In this document: positions 15,957-25,542 of the stretch, in pieces
Layout of the letters: each line of letters opens with the position of its first letter
How positions within the stretch are numbered: position 1 is the first letter of the stretch
DNA from: CAXBES01 sp963974915
GTDB taxonomy: Bacteria; Bacteroidota; Bacteroidia; Flavobacteriales; Flavobacteriaceae
Assembly (NCBI GenBank): GCA_963974915.1
Contig: CAXBES010000003.1
Location: forward strand, 124,001-188,000
Reading direction: 5' to 3'
Length of the DNA: 64,000 nt
The notes under the pieces: model-generated
Database searches by the model: none
What the model saw: the letters and a program-made list of their open reading frames with translations, nothing else
Told to the model about the DNA's origin: nothing
Made by a program: the position numbers and the translations under genes

Positions 15957-16406
15957 TTGAAAGAAAAAACTATCGATCACATTTTACGCGAAACATGGAT
16001 GAGCGTTATGAAAATGTACAACGAAGAGGCCGGTAAAAAGGGAAGTACAATGGCAACAGGTTTTGCCCTTATAAGTATCGACCCTGATGAAGGTACCCCC
16101 TCCACTTCTCTTGGCCCTAAAATGGGAATGGAAGCCACTAGTCTTTCGCGAACCCTGAAAACCATGGAGGATAAAGGATTAATCGAGCGAAAGCCGAATC
16201 CGTTAGACGGTCGCGGCGTACTTATTTATCTCACTCCTTTTGGGAAAGAGATGAGAGATTTTTCGAAACTTGTGGTGCTTCGTTTTGATGAAGCTGTTAA
16301 AGAGTCGGTTTCCGAAGAAGACCTGAAAACATTTAAGAATGTGGCGAACACGATCTTAGATCTTATAAACAACAAAAAAATATATACTACCGAAAAAATA
16401 ACATAA
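15957..16406 (+). CDS. MarR family transcriptional regulator of fatty-acid degradation genes
   Basis: The 149-residue winged-helix protein has the recognition region MGMEATSLSRTLKTMEDKGL near 61-80 and the wing ERKPNPLDGRGVLIYLTPFG near 82-101. I use TTG 15957 as start because the lead helix KEKTIDHILRETWMSVMKMY is typical of the family and the first ATG would remove it. It is the first gene of the unit that includes the hydratase/dehydrogenase (1-base gap), so it probably represses the block and responds to an acyl-CoA. The ligand is inference. Confidence 0.88.
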   Translation: MKEKTIDHILRETWMSVMKMYNEEAGKKGSTMATGFALISIDPDEGTPSTSLGPKMGMEATSLSRTLKTMEDKGLIERKPNPLDGRGVLIYLTPFGKEMRDFSKLVVLRFDEAVKESVSEEDLKTFKNVANTILDLINNKKIYTTEKIT

Positions 16407-16407
16407 T

Positions 16408-18816
16408 ATGTCAAAAAGAAGAATTAACAAAGTAGCCGTTATTGGTTCGGGAATTATGGGAAGCGGGATCGCTTGTCATTTTGCCAATATTGGTGTCGAG
16501 GTTTTATTACTAGATATAGTTCCTCGCGAATTAACCGAGAAAGAGAAAGCCAAAGGACTTACCTTAGAGAGCGAGCAAGTTCGTAACAGACTTGTAAATG
16601 AAGCGTTACAAAATTCTATTAAATCGAAACCGGCACCCTTGTATCACAAAGGTTTCGCCACGAGAATTACTACCGGAAATCTTGAGGACGACATTTCAAA
16701 AGTGAAGGATGTAGATTGGATCATTGAAGTTGTGGTAGAACGTCTTGATATTAAGAAGCAAGTATTCGAAAACCTGGAAAAACACAGAACTCCGGGTACA
16801 CTTATTACTTCAAATACCTCCGGAATACCAATAAAGTTCATGAACGAAGGTAGAAGCGATGATTTTAAAAAGCATTTCTGCGGAACACACTTCTTTAACC
16901 CTCCACGATATCTGAAACTTTTTGAAATTATTCCGGGTCCGGATACCGATCCTGAGGTTATTGAATTTCTGAATGGTTATGGAGAAAAATTTCTGGGAAA
17001 AACTACTGTAATTGCTAAAGATACTCCCGCATTTATTGGAAATCGTATTGGTATCTTCGGTATACAAAGTCTATTTCACCTCGTAAAAGAAATGGGGCTT
17101 ACTATCGAAGAAGTTGACAAATTAACCGGACCTGTAATTGGTCGTCCGAAATCTGCAACTTTCCGTACTGTAGATGTAGTTGGATTAGACACTTTAGTTC
17201 ATGTAGCAAATGGTATTTATGAGAATGTACCAAACGATGAGGAACACGATACGTTTAAATTACCGGAATTCATCAATACAATGATGGATAATAAGTGGCT
17301 TGGTAGCAAAACCGGTCAAGGTTTTTATAAAAAAGTAAAAAATGATGACGGAAAGAGCGAGATCCTGGGGCTTGATTTAAATTCACTTGAGTACAGAAAA
17401 GGCAAAAAAGCCTCCTTCCCTACTCTGGAATTAACGAAGAGTGTGGACAAAGTCGTGGACCGCTTTAAAATATTGGTGGGAGGAAAAGACAAAGCAGCAG
17501 AGTTCTACCGAAAGAGCTTCGGAAGTATGTTCGCATATGTTTCAAAACGAATTCCTGAGATCTCAGACGATCTGTATAAAATTGACGATGCCATGAAAGC
17601 CGGATTTGGATGGGAACATGGTCCGTTCCAAATTTGGGATGCCGTTGGAGTAAAGGCGGGAGTTGAACTGATAAAAGATCTTGGGAAAGAGCCGGCATCA
17701 TGGGTAAATGAAATGCTTGAAGCTGGAATAGACTCTTTTTATACCGTAAAAGACGGAGCTACCTACTATTATGACATTCCGAAGAAAAAACACATCAAAA
17801 TACCCGGACAGGATGCCTTTATTATCTTAGATAACATCAGAGAGTCTTCCGAAGTATTTAAAAATAGCGGTGTCGTAGTTGAAGATCTCGGCGATGGAAT
17901 CTTAAATGTAGAGTTTCAAAGTAAAATGAACAGTATTGGCGGTGATGTACTTGCCGGACTTAACAAAGCTATCGATATCGCAGAAAAGGATTTCGACGGA
18001 TTGGTAGTTGGAAATCAAGGTGCGAACTTCTCAGTTGGTGCCAACATAGGGATGATATTTATGATGGCCGTTGAGCAGGAATACGACGAGCTGAATGCAG
18101 CGGTTAAGTATTTTCAAGATAGTTGCATGAGACTTCGATACTCTTCTATACCAACAGTTGTTGCTCCCCATGGAATGACACTTGGAGGAGGTTGCGAGAT
18201 GACTTTACACGCAGATAGAGTGGTTGCTGCAGCCGAAAGTTATATTGGCTTGGTAGAATTTGGTGTTGGTGTGATCCCTGGCGGTGGTGGATCTAAAGAA
18301 ATGGCGTTACGTGCAAGTGATTCTTTTGTACAAGACGATGTTGAACTTAATAGATTGCGTCAGCATTTTTTAACTGTGGCTATGGCGAAAGTTTCTACCT
18401 CAGCCCATGAAGCTTATGATCTGGATATTTTAAAACACGGAAAGGATATTGTAGTGGTTAATAAGGATCGTCAAATTGCGACCGCAAAGGCAATAGCAAG
18501 ACAAATGGCAGATATAGGTTACACGAAACCAGTACCGAGAAATGACGTAAAAGTATTAGGAAAGCAAGCCCTTGGATTGTTTATGGTAGGAACCGATTCT
18601 ATGGAAGCGAGTAACTACATAAGCGAACACGACCAAAAGATCGCTAACAAACTAGCGTGGGTAATGGCAGGAGGAGACCTTTCTGAACCTACTTTGGTGT
18701 CTGAACAATACTTACTCGATCTGGAACGTGAAGCTTTCTTAAGCCTAACAGGTGAAAGAAAGACCCTTGAAAGACTTCAACATATGATTCAAAAAGGGAA
18801 GCCACTCCGTAATTAA
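16408..18816 (+). CDS. Bifunctional 3-hydroxyacyl-CoA dehydrogenase/enoyl-CoA hydratase
   Basis: The 802-residue protein catalyses the two middle steps of beta-oxidation. The dehydrogenase is N-terminal, with NAD-binding GSGIMG at 13-18, HFFNPPRYLKLFEIIPG, and the C-terminal dehydrogenase domain GPVIGRPKSATFRTVDVVGL. The hydratase is C-terminal, from about 500, with the oxyanion segment GMTLGGGCEMTLHADRVVAA and GLVEFGVGVIPGGGG. The order is the reverse of E. coli FadB and is usual in Bacteroidota. It starts 1 base after the MarR gene and is followed by the thiolase after 76 bases. Confidence 0.93.
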   Translation: MSKRRINKVAVIGSGIMGSGIACHFANIGVEVLLLDIVPRELTEKEKAKGLTLESEQVRNRLVNEALQNSIKSKPAPLYHKGFATRITTGNLEDDISKVKDVDWIIEVVVERLDIKKQVFENLEKHRTPGTLITSNTSGIPIKFMNEGRSDDFKKHFCGTHFFNPPRYLKLFEIIPGPDTDPEVIEFLNGYGEKFLGKTTVIAKDTPAFIGNRIGIFGIQSLFHLVKEMGLTIEEVDKLTGPVIGRPKSATFRTVDVVGLDTLVHVANGIYENVPNDEEHDTFKLPEFINTMMDNKWLGSKTGQGFYKKVKNDDGKSEILGLDLNSLEYRKGKKASFPTLELTKSVDKVVDRFKILVGGKDKAAEFYRKSFGSMFAYVSKRIPEISDDLYKIDDAMKAGFGWEHGPFQIWDAVGVKAGVELIKDLGKEPASWVNEMLEAGIDSFYTVKDGATYYYDIPKKKHIKIPGQDAFIILDNIRESSEVFKNSGVVVEDLGDGILNVEFQSKMNSIGGDVLAGLNKAIDIAEKDFDGLVVGNQGANFSVGANIGMIFMMAVEQEYDELNAAVKYFQDSCMRLRYSSIPTVVAPHGMTLGGGCEMTLHADRVVAAAESYIGLVEFGVGVIPGGGGSKEMALRASDSFVQDDVELNRLRQHFLTVAMAKVSTSAHEAYDLDILKHGKDIVVVNKDRQIATAKAIARQMADIGYTKPVPRNDVKVLGKQALGLFMVGTDSMEASNYISEHDQKIANKLAWVMAGGDLSEPTLVSEQYLLDLEREAFLSLTGERKTLERLQHMIQKGKPLRN

Positions 18817-18892
18817 AAATTACGGCAATATGCCTTAAGCTTTTTGCTATAGGCATTAATCATAAACTAATTTAGCTTAAAGCAATATAAAA

Positions 18893-20083
18893 ATGAAAAC
18901 AGCATATATAGTAAAAGCATATAGAACAGCCGTTGGGAAAGCACCCCGGGGAGTGTTCCGTTTCAAGAGAGCCGATGAGTTGGCAGCCGAAACGATACAA
19001 TACATGATGAAAGAATTACCCGGCTTAGACAAAAAGCGTATTGACGATGTAATTGTGGGTAACGCAATGCCGGAAGGCGCTCAGGGTTTGAACATGGGCC
19101 GACTTATCTCATTAATGGGACTTGATATTGTTGACGTGCCGGGAATGATCGTTAATAGGTTTTGTTCGTCGGGAGTTGAAACCATTGGAATAGCAACAGC
19201 TAAGATCCAATCCGGAATGGCAGACTGCATCATTGCAGGAGGTTCTGAAAGCATGAGTTCGGTACCCATGTCGGGATATAAACCTGAATTGAATTATGAC
19301 GTAGTTAATGCAGGTCATGAAGAGTATTATTGGGGTATGGGAAATACTGCCGAAGCCGTTGCCAACGAATATAATGTATCGCGGGAAGATCAGGATGAGT
19401 TTGCATACAACAGTCATATGAAAGCGCTTAAGGCATTAGCAGAAGATCGTTTTCAGGATCAAATCGTGCCTATCGAGGTTGAACAAACTTATGTTGATGA
19501 TAATAACAAAAAAGCTACGAAAAAATATAAGGTAACTAAAGATGAAGGTCCGCGACAAGGAACAAATAAAGAGGCTTTAGCAAAATTACGTCCGGTGTTT
19601 GCCGAAGGTGGGAGTGTTACAGCGGGAAATTCCTCTCAAATGAGTGATGGGGCTGCTTTTGTTATGGTGATGAGCGAAGAAATGGTAAAGGAACTAAATT
19701 TAGAACCCATTGCCAGAATGGTAAGTTATGCCGCCGTAGGAGTTGAGCCTAGAATTATGGGAATTGGTCCCATAAAAGCTATTCCGAAAGCGCTAAAGCA
19801 AGCGGGAATGAAGCAGGACGATATTCAGCTTATAGAACTGAATGAAGCCTTTGCATCACAATCTCTTGCAGTAATTCGTGAGTTAAATCTTAACAAGGAT
19901 ATTGTAAATGTAAACGGAGGTGCTATTGCATTAGGGCACCCCTTAGGATGCACAGGAACCAAACTCTCAGTGCAGTTGTTCGATGAAATGCGGAAACGAA
20001 ACATGCAAGGTAAGCACGGGATGGTTACTATGTGTGTAGGGACGGGACAAGGTGCCGCCGGGATATTCGAATTTTTAAAATAG
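18893..20083 (+). CDS. Acetyl-CoA C-acyltransferase (3-ketoacyl-CoA thiolase)
   Basis: The 396-residue thiolase performs the last step of the beta-oxidation cycle, releasing acetyl-CoA. Catalytic residues are all visible: Cys91 in NRFCSSGVE, His349 in GHPLG and Cys381 in MCVGTGQG. It follows the bifunctional dehydrogenase/hydratase, with which it presumably forms the trifunctional complex. An imperfect stem (GGGACT/AGTCCC, 20088-20109) follows the stop. Confidence 0.94.
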   Translation: MKTAYIVKAYRTAVGKAPRGVFRFKRADELAAETIQYMMKELPGLDKKRIDDVIVGNAMPEGAQGLNMGRLISLMGLDIVDVPGMIVNRFCSSGVETIGIATAKIQSGMADCIIAGGSESMSSVPMSGYKPELNYDVVNAGHEEYYWGMGNTAEAVANEYNVSREDQDEFAYNSHMKALKALAEDRFQDQIVPIEVEQTYVDDNNKKATKKYKVTKDEGPRQGTNKEALAKLRPVFAEGGSVTAGNSSQMSDGAAFVMVMSEEMVKELNLEPIARMVSYAAVGVEPRIMGIGPIKAIPKALKQAGMKQDDIQLIELNEAFASQSLAVIRELNLNKDIVNVNGGAIALGHPLGCTGTKLSVQLFDEMRKRNMQGKHGMVTMCVGTGQGAAGIFEFLK

Positions 20084-20213
20084 AGTCGGGACTTTAAAAA
20101 TTCAGTCCCAAGACAAATTCTCAACTTTAAGGTTTGGATACAAAGAATGGAATTATATCTGAAGATTTGTTCTATATAATTGAAGAGAAGAATACAACAA
20201 ATACAAAAAATTA

Positions 20214-20240
20214 TATCGGGATTTCAATCCGGACTTTTTT
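20214..20240 (+). terminator. Weak terminator between thiolase and acyl-CoA dehydrogenase genes
   Basis: TCGGGATTTCAATCCGG forms a stem with one mismatch and is followed by ACTTTTTT. It could partly end the thiolase transcript ahead of the acyl-CoA dehydrogenase gene. Confidence 0.4.
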
Positions 20241-20289
20241 AAAATTGTCTTGATTATTGGTTCTTGATTCTTAAAATAAAAAATTTAAT

Positions 20290-22098
20290 ATGGAAGCAAC
20301 AGAAACAAACAAAGACTTACTTCGAGGCGGTCAATTTTTAGTTAAAGAGACCTCATGCGAGGATATTTTTACTCCTGAAGACTTTTCAGAAGAGCAGAAA
20401 ATGATGAAAGAAGCGGTGATGGAATTTAACGATCGCGAAATTGTCGCGAATCGGGATCGATTTGAAGCTAAAGATTATGCGCTAACCGAAGAAGTGATGC
20501 GTAAAGCTGGAGAATTAGGGTTTCTTGGTGTCGCTGTGCCTGAAGAATATGGCGGACTTGGAATGGGATTCGTTTCTACACTTCTTACCTGCGACTACAT
20601 TTCCAGTGGTACCGGTTCGTTTAGTACCGCTTTTGGAGCGCATACAGGAATTGGTACGATGCCAATTACGCTCTACGGAAACGAAGAACAAAAGAAAAAA
20701 TATGTTCCTAAATTGGCGACCGGCGAATGGTTTGGAGCTTACTGTCTTACAGAGCCCGGAGCCGGAAGTGATGCCAATAGCGGAAAAACTAAAGCAGTTC
20801 TCTCTGAAGATGGAAAGCACTATTTAATTAGCGGACAAAAAATGTGGATCTCAAATGCGGGATTCTGCAATTTAATGATCGTATTTGCTCGTATCGAAGA
20901 CGACAAGAATATTACCGGCTTTATTGTGGAAAATGACCCGAGTAATGGGATTAGCATGGGAGAAGAGGAACACAAGCTTGGAATTAGAGCGTCTTCTACA
21001 AGACAAGTTTTCTTTAACGACACTAAAGTTCCTGTAGAAAATATGCTCTCTACTCGTGGCAACGGATTTAAAATTGCGATGAACGCATTGAATATTGGAC
21101 GAATCAAATTAGCCGGAGCTTGTCTTGATTCACAACGACGTGTGACTACTACGGCAGTTGAATATGCTGTAGAGCGTAAACAATTCAATACTCCTATCGC
21201 CGAATTTGGCGCGATTAAACAAAAGATTGCAGAAATGTCTACCAATGCTTACGTTGGTGAATCTGCTACGTATAGAGCTGCGAAGAATATTGAAGATAGA
21301 ATAGCCTTAAGAGTAGAAGCCGGAAATACACATCAGGAAGCAGAACTTAAAGGAGTTGAAGAATATGCCATAGAATGTTCTATTCTGAAAGTGGCTGTTT
21401 CTGAAGATATTCAGAATTGCTCTGATGAGGGTATTCAAATATTTGGTGGAATGGGCTTTTCTGAAGATACACCTATGGAAGCAGCATGGAGAGATGCAAG
21501 AATCGCACGTATCTACGAAGGTACTAACGAAATAAACCGAATGTTATGCGTAGGAATGTTGGTTAAAAAAGCCATGAAAGGTCATGTAGATCTTTTAGGT
21601 CCGGCGCAAGCTGTAGCTTCAGAATTAACCGGAATACCTTCTTTCGATACTCCAGATTTTTCTGCGTTGTTTTCCGAAGAGAAAGATATGATCGCCAGAT
21701 TGAAAAAAGTATTCTTAATGGTAGCAGGAGCAGCAGTTCAAAAATACGGTCCGGATCTGGAGGAACATCAGCAAATGCTTTTGGCAGCTTCAGATATCTT
21801 AATCGAGATCTATATGGCAGAAAGTGCTATTCTTCGTACCGAAAAGAATGCAAAACGTTTCGGAGAAGACAAGCAAAAGGAACAAATTGCTATGTCTAAA
21901 TTATATTTATTTCACGCTGTAGATGTGGTTGAAACGAAGGCTAAAGAAGCTATTATTTCATTTGCAGAGGGTGATGAGCAACGTATGATGTTAATGGGCT
22001 TAAAACGATTTACAAAGTATCATAATATGCCTAATATTGTTGGTTTACGTAAAACAATTGCCGAAAAGGTTACCGCAGAAAAAAAGTATCCTTTTTAA
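20290..22098 (+). CDS. Acyl-CoA dehydrogenase, long (VLCAD-like) form
   Basis: The 602-residue flavoenzyme catalyses the first oxidation of beta-oxidation. It has the three-domain core, with AYCLTEPGAGSDANSGKT (FAD/acyl contact), WISNAGFCNLMIVFARI and the catalytic base Glu410 in IYEGTNEINR. A helical extension of some 170 residues follows the core, as in very-long-chain and ACAD9-type enzymes. It lies 206 bases behind the thiolase gene, so it may be transcribed partly on its own. An electron-transfer flavoprotein partner is not in the window. Confidence 0.93.
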   Translation: MEATETNKDLLRGGQFLVKETSCEDIFTPEDFSEEQKMMKEAVMEFNDREIVANRDRFEAKDYALTEEVMRKAGELGFLGVAVPEEYGGLGMGFVSTLLTCDYISSGTGSFSTAFGAHTGIGTMPITLYGNEEQKKKYVPKLATGEWFGAYCLTEPGAGSDANSGKTKAVLSEDGKHYLISGQKMWISNAGFCNLMIVFARIEDDKNITGFIVENDPSNGISMGEEEHKLGIRASSTRQVFFNDTKVPVENMLSTRGNGFKIAMNALNIGRIKLAGACLDSQRRVTTTAVEYAVERKQFNTPIAEFGAIKQKIAEMSTNAYVGESATYRAAKNIEDRIALRVEAGNTHQEAELKGVEEYAIECSILKVAVSEDIQNCSDEGIQIFGGMGFSEDTPMEAAWRDARIARIYEGTNEINRMLCVGMLVKKAMKGHVDLLGPAQAVASELTGIPSFDTPDFSALFSEEKDMIARLKKVFLMVAGAAVQKYGPDLEEHQQMLLAASDILIEIYMAESAILRTEKNAKRFGEDKQKEQIAMSKLYLFHAVDVVETKAKEAIISFAEGDEQRMMLMGLKRFTKYHNMPNIVGLRKTIAEKVTAEKKYPF

Positions 22099-22122
22099 TT
22101 GTTCGATCTTAGTTATTTATTG

Positions 22123-22150
22123 AAAGCCGCACCAAAAAGTGCGGCTTTTT
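22123..22150 (+). terminator. Terminator of the acyl-CoA dehydrogenase gene
   Basis: A 10-bp perfect stem AAAGCCGCAC/GTGCGGCTTT with loop CAAAAA runs into five T. Confidence 0.9.
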
Positions 22151-22195
22151 AATTGTTGGTACAATCTTTACTATCTTTATTAAAAATCTATATCG

Positions 22196-23728
22196 ATGCA
22201 TAAAATCGCGCTTTTTATTACCTTGATCGCTATTACTTCTCTCTTCGCACAGCCAAATACCGATGTTTACCTTTTTGATCTCAAATTTACACCTAATGGA
22301 GTCGTGATCTCAAATATGATGAATGTCTCAAACGACCCGGGTTATGATAGTCAGCCGTCTTTCAGAAACGACAACGAGCTACTTTTTGCAGGTAATAATT
22401 TTGGACAAACAGACATCAAGCTTTTTAATATTGATAAAAATCAAATTACCAATTTCAATGCGTCAACTCCCGGGGGTGAATATTCGCCGCAAGCCATACC
22501 AAATTCGATGAATGTAGCGGCTGTACGTTTAGATACTAACGGACTGCAACGTTTGTATCGATATCAACCGGACGTTAAGAGGTCTTCGGCCTTAATTCCG
22601 GAGATTCAGGTAGCATATTATGCCTTTTACGATGAAAATATTTCGATCGCTTCGGTACTTTCGGGCAACGTTTTAGATCTAACATGGATCAATCTTCAGA
22701 AAAAAACAACCGATACCATCGTGCGAAATGTTGGAAGGTCAATTCACAGAATTCCGAAGAAAGAAGCCATGAGCTATACCGCTGTAAATGAAGAAGGGAA
22801 TCACGATGTTTTTCAATTAGATATAAAAGACGGAGAGAGTTATTTTGTTTGTCAGTTACCCGTTGGTATTCAAGATCATTGTTGGATCGATGATACCAGA
22901 TTATTATTGGGAAGTAATGATAAACTTTTTATGTATGATCTCTTCGGAAAGGATAAATGGGAAGAAGTTGCAGATCTTTCAGAATTCAATCTGAAGAATA
23001 TATCACGGATCACCGTTAGTGCGAACGGTAAAAAATTAGCTTTAGTTGCAGAACCTGCGGTAGTAGCACCTGGTGATGTGGTTCAAAAACATATTGCCCC
23101 GTTTAACGCCCGTGATCTGGATGCATTTGTACATTGTTTTTCTGACAATGTCGTGGTAAAACGATTTCCGAATGAGCTTATGTATACCGGACGGACTGCG
23201 ATGAAAGAAAATTATAAGAATTTTTATGCACGAAATGAGTATGTAGATGTTTCGGTTAAGAACCGAATTACGATAGGAAATACCGTAATCGATGAAGAAG
23301 TCGTGAATATTATGGGTGAAATAAAAAATCAAGCTACGATCTACACAGTGGAAAATGAAAAAATTGCGACTATGACGTTTATCGCAAACGAAAAATCTCA
23401 TGAAGATCCTGAAATAATTGTAGATAAGCAGCTGGATGCATATAATTTGAGAGATATTGAAAAATTTATAGCCACTTATCAAGAGGATATTAAACTTTAT
23501 AATTTTCCCGGGGATTTGACTTCCGAAGGAAAAGAAGGAATGCAAATTGGTTACGGAAGCTTCTTTGCTAACACTACAGATCTTCATTGTGAGATCAAGA
23601 ATAGGATAGTGATAGGAAATAAAGTAATAGATGAAGAGCTGGTAACTATCAACGGAGGAACGATCTCGGCAGTTGCGATTTATGAAGTTGAAAACGGTTT
23701 AATTTCGAAAGTAACGTTTATTCGTTAA
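22196..23728 (+). CDS. Exported fusion: TolB-like propeller plus two SnoaL-like domains
   Basis: The 510-residue protein has a signal peptide at 1-19 (SLFAQ). Residues 20-285 look like a TolB/WD40-type propeller (DPGYDSQPSFRNDNELLFAG and later blades such as SPQAIPNSMNVAAV). Residues about 290-395 and 405-510 are two copies of a SnoaL-like (NTF2 fold) domain: compare VKNRITIGNTVIDEE with IKNRIVIGNKVIDEE. Each copy begins with a helix of the type QKHIAPFNARDLDAF. No catalytic residues can be assigned. Its 3' end overlaps the convergent AraC-type gene by 11 bases. Confidence 0.75.
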   Translation: MHKIALFITLIAITSLFAQPNTDVYLFDLKFTPNGVVISNMMNVSNDPGYDSQPSFRNDNELLFAGNNFGQTDIKLFNIDKNQITNFNASTPGGEYSPQAIPNSMNVAAVRLDTNGLQRLYRYQPDVKRSSALIPEIQVAYYAFYDENISIASVLSGNVLDLTWINLQKKTTDTIVRNVGRSIHRIPKKEAMSYTAVNEEGNHDVFQLDIKDGESYFVCQLPVGIQDHCWIDDTRLLLGSNDKLFMYDLFGKDKWEEVADLSEFNLKNISRITVSANGKKLALVAEPAVVAPGDVVQKHIAPFNARDLDAFVHCFSDNVVVKRFPNELMYTGRTAMKENYKNFYARNEYVDVSVKNRITIGNTVIDEEVVNIMGEIKNQATIYTVENEKIATMTFIANEKSHEDPEIIVDKQLDAYNLRDIEKFIATYQEDIKLYNFPGDLTSEGKEGMQIGYGSFFANTTDLHCEIKNRIVIGNKVIDEELVTINGGTISAVAIYEVENGLISKVTFIR

Positions 23729-24785
23729 CCTTTCTACAGTCTTTTCGGTATTTTCCGGGAGTCTTCCCAACAAACTTCACAAAGGCTTTGTTGAAAGTGA
23801 CATTGTTATTAAAACCCGATTCGAATGCGACCGCGAGGATCTTTAAATGGTCGTTTTTTGAATCGGCTAAAATAATTTTGGCGTGTTTCACCCGGGCATC
23901 ATTAACGAAATTGGTAAATGAGGTGTCAAAATCTTCTGAAAAAACCTGAGACACATGATGCGATCGTTCATCGATGTCTTCGCAAAAACTACTTAGATTA
24001 AGTGAACTATCTAAAAAATTTGAGGGAGTTCTTTGAAACTCATTGATCTTGTTAACAATTCTTTTCCTGTCCTGATCTTTCAAGTTACTACTAAAATACT
24101 TTTGATGTAAATGCTGAAGTAGATCGGGATAGCGATATAACACAAAGCCCGCAATTAAAACAATGGTTGAGGCTAAGAAAAAGTAGAAAGAAAATTGCCT
24201 ATAGCTATCGGCGAACATAGTTAGATAGGACTGTAAAACAGCTGTTAAAAAATATATCGCTGCAATCGCGGTGAGGTAAACACCCTTCACATTTTTACTA
24301 AAAAGCCTTTCTCTTACAATTACGATTACCATGAGTAAACCATAAATAACCACATGCGTAGTTCTAATATAATTTAATGGCATCATATGGTTCATAAAGT
24401 TAGCACGGGTGTACTCGATCCTTTCGCTACCCTCTAATTTTAAAATGGGCAGCAGTAAGAATATCAAGAAAAATAAAAAAGGAATCGCATGAAAAAGATG
24501 TTTATAGTTAAATTTTAAGTCGGAATTCTTAACATACACAAAATGAAGCCATAACGATGGACCAAATAAAAGACAAATTGGATAGATATATAAATAATAC
24601 TGCGGATAAATGAGCACTACGTTACTGGTAGTATATAAAAAATCGAGTTGTTCTAAAGTGAATAAAATGATAAAAATGGCCAAAGAAATATTGGCAGCAG
24701 TTCTTTTCTTAAAGAATAATCCTCCTGCGATAAAAACTCCGAGGAAGCAGTAAAAAAATATAAAATATCTAAGTATTTCCACCAT
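23718..24785 (-). CDS. AraC-type transcription regulator with N-terminal membrane domain
   Basis: The 355-residue protein has about seven hydrophobic segments in residues 1-225 and a C-terminal AraC DNA-binding domain (about 255-350) with the second helix-turn-helix ESGFNNNVTFNKAFVKFVGK followed by TPGKYRKD. This membrane-bound AraC layout is common in Bacteroidota and probably senses something in or outside the membrane. It is divergent from the twin M23 lipoprotein genes, with 114 bases between start codons, so these are candidate targets. That link is inference. Confidence 0.85.
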   Translation of the reverse strand: MVEILRYFIFFYCFLGVFIAGGLFFKKRTAANISLAIFIILFTLEQLDFLYTTSNVVLIYPQYYLYIYPICLLFGPSLWLHFVYVKNSDLKFNYKHLFHAIPFLFFLIFLLLPILKLEGSERIEYTRANFMNHMMPLNYIRTTHVVIYGLLMVIVIVRERLFSKNVKGVYLTAIAAIYFLTAVLQSYLTMFADSYRQFSFYFFLASTIVLIAGFVLYRYPDLLQHLHQKYFSSNLKDQDRKRIVNKINEFQRTPSNFLDSSLNLSSFCEDIDERSHHVSQVFSEDFDTSFTNFVNDARVKHAKIILADSKNDHLKILAVAFESGFNNNVTFNKAFVKFVGKTPGKYRKDCRKVNE

Positions 24786-24899
24786 ATAAATGTAACTACA
24801 CGAAAAGATTAATCTCTTAAAAATAATTATTATTAAGTGAATAAGAAAGAAATCTACTTCAAACGCAAACGATCTCTCATACCTTTAAATAAAAAAAAC

Positions 24900-25538
24900 A
24901 TGAGATCTTACGTTAGCATTATACTTGCTGTATTCTGCCTTTGTGCCTGTTCTAAAAAAAGTGATGAAGATAGCCCTATCGTCAATCATCAAAATCCGGT
25001 GACTTACGAACCCACCGAAGTTGGCTGTCCTGGGGCACATTACAATAATTGGGAAGGATCACCGTATGTCTTACCATATCCTGTGGGTGTAACTTATAAA
25101 GTTCATTTAAGTCATTGTAGCGGTTCTTATCACAGTGATGGTCGTCCCGATAAGTTTGCCGTAGATTTCGCAATGCCTATCGGGTCTGTAATAACTGCAG
25201 CTCGGAGAGGTGAGGTAGTGCACGTAGAAGAAAGGGGTGTTGATGGGGAATTCCCAAATAATCTAATAGTAATTTATCACAACGATGGAACCTATGCGCA
25301 ATATATGCATCTCACAAGATTTGGTGCCATCCCCGAGATTGGTGATTTTGTTGAAAAAGGAGATGAAATTGCCTATAGCGGTGCGACCGGGGTAGCGGGG
25401 TATCCACATTTACACTTCGTGGTAACATTGGACGGATGGGAATATCCATATACGTCTATCGCATATAATTTTAGCAATACTGCTCCTAATCCGAGAGGTC
25501 CTGAAGCGAGAACGTATTATACCGCCCTACCCTATTAA
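24900..25538 (+). CDS. M23-family metallopeptidase lipoprotein, copy 1
   Basis: The 212-residue lipoprotein (lipobox LCAC, Cys17) has a LytM/M23 fold. Likely zinc ligands are His78 and Asp89 in HSDGRPDKFAVDFAM and the HLH pair His170/His172; His137 in YMH is also conserved. M23 enzymes cut peptidoglycan peptides or act as inactive regulators. I choose ATG 24900 because the frame upstream opens at a GTG and would put 21 charged residues before the signal. The next gene is a clear paralogue 4 bases downstream. Confidence 0.85.
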   Translation: MRSYVSIILAVFCLCACSKKSDEDSPIVNHQNPVTYEPTEVGCPGAHYNNWEGSPYVLPYPVGVTYKVHLSHCSGSYHSDGRPDKFAVDFAMPIGSVITAARRGEVVHVEERGVDGEFPNNLIVIYHNDGTYAQYMHLTRFGAIPEIGDFVEKGDEIAYSGATGVAGYPHLHFVVTLDGWEYPYTSIAYNFSNTAPNPRGPEARTYYTALPY

Positions 25539-25542
25539 AATA

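Noticed and set aside
23042..23587. 181-codon open frame antisense to the SnoaL-like domains
   Set aside because: The isoleucine/phenylalanine/serine-rich composition is typical of an antisense shadow. The sense strand holds two clear repeated domains.
24837..24899. Upstream GTG start for M23 copy 1
   Set aside because: It would put 21 mostly charged residues before the lipoprotein signal. ATG 24900 gives a normal signal peptide.
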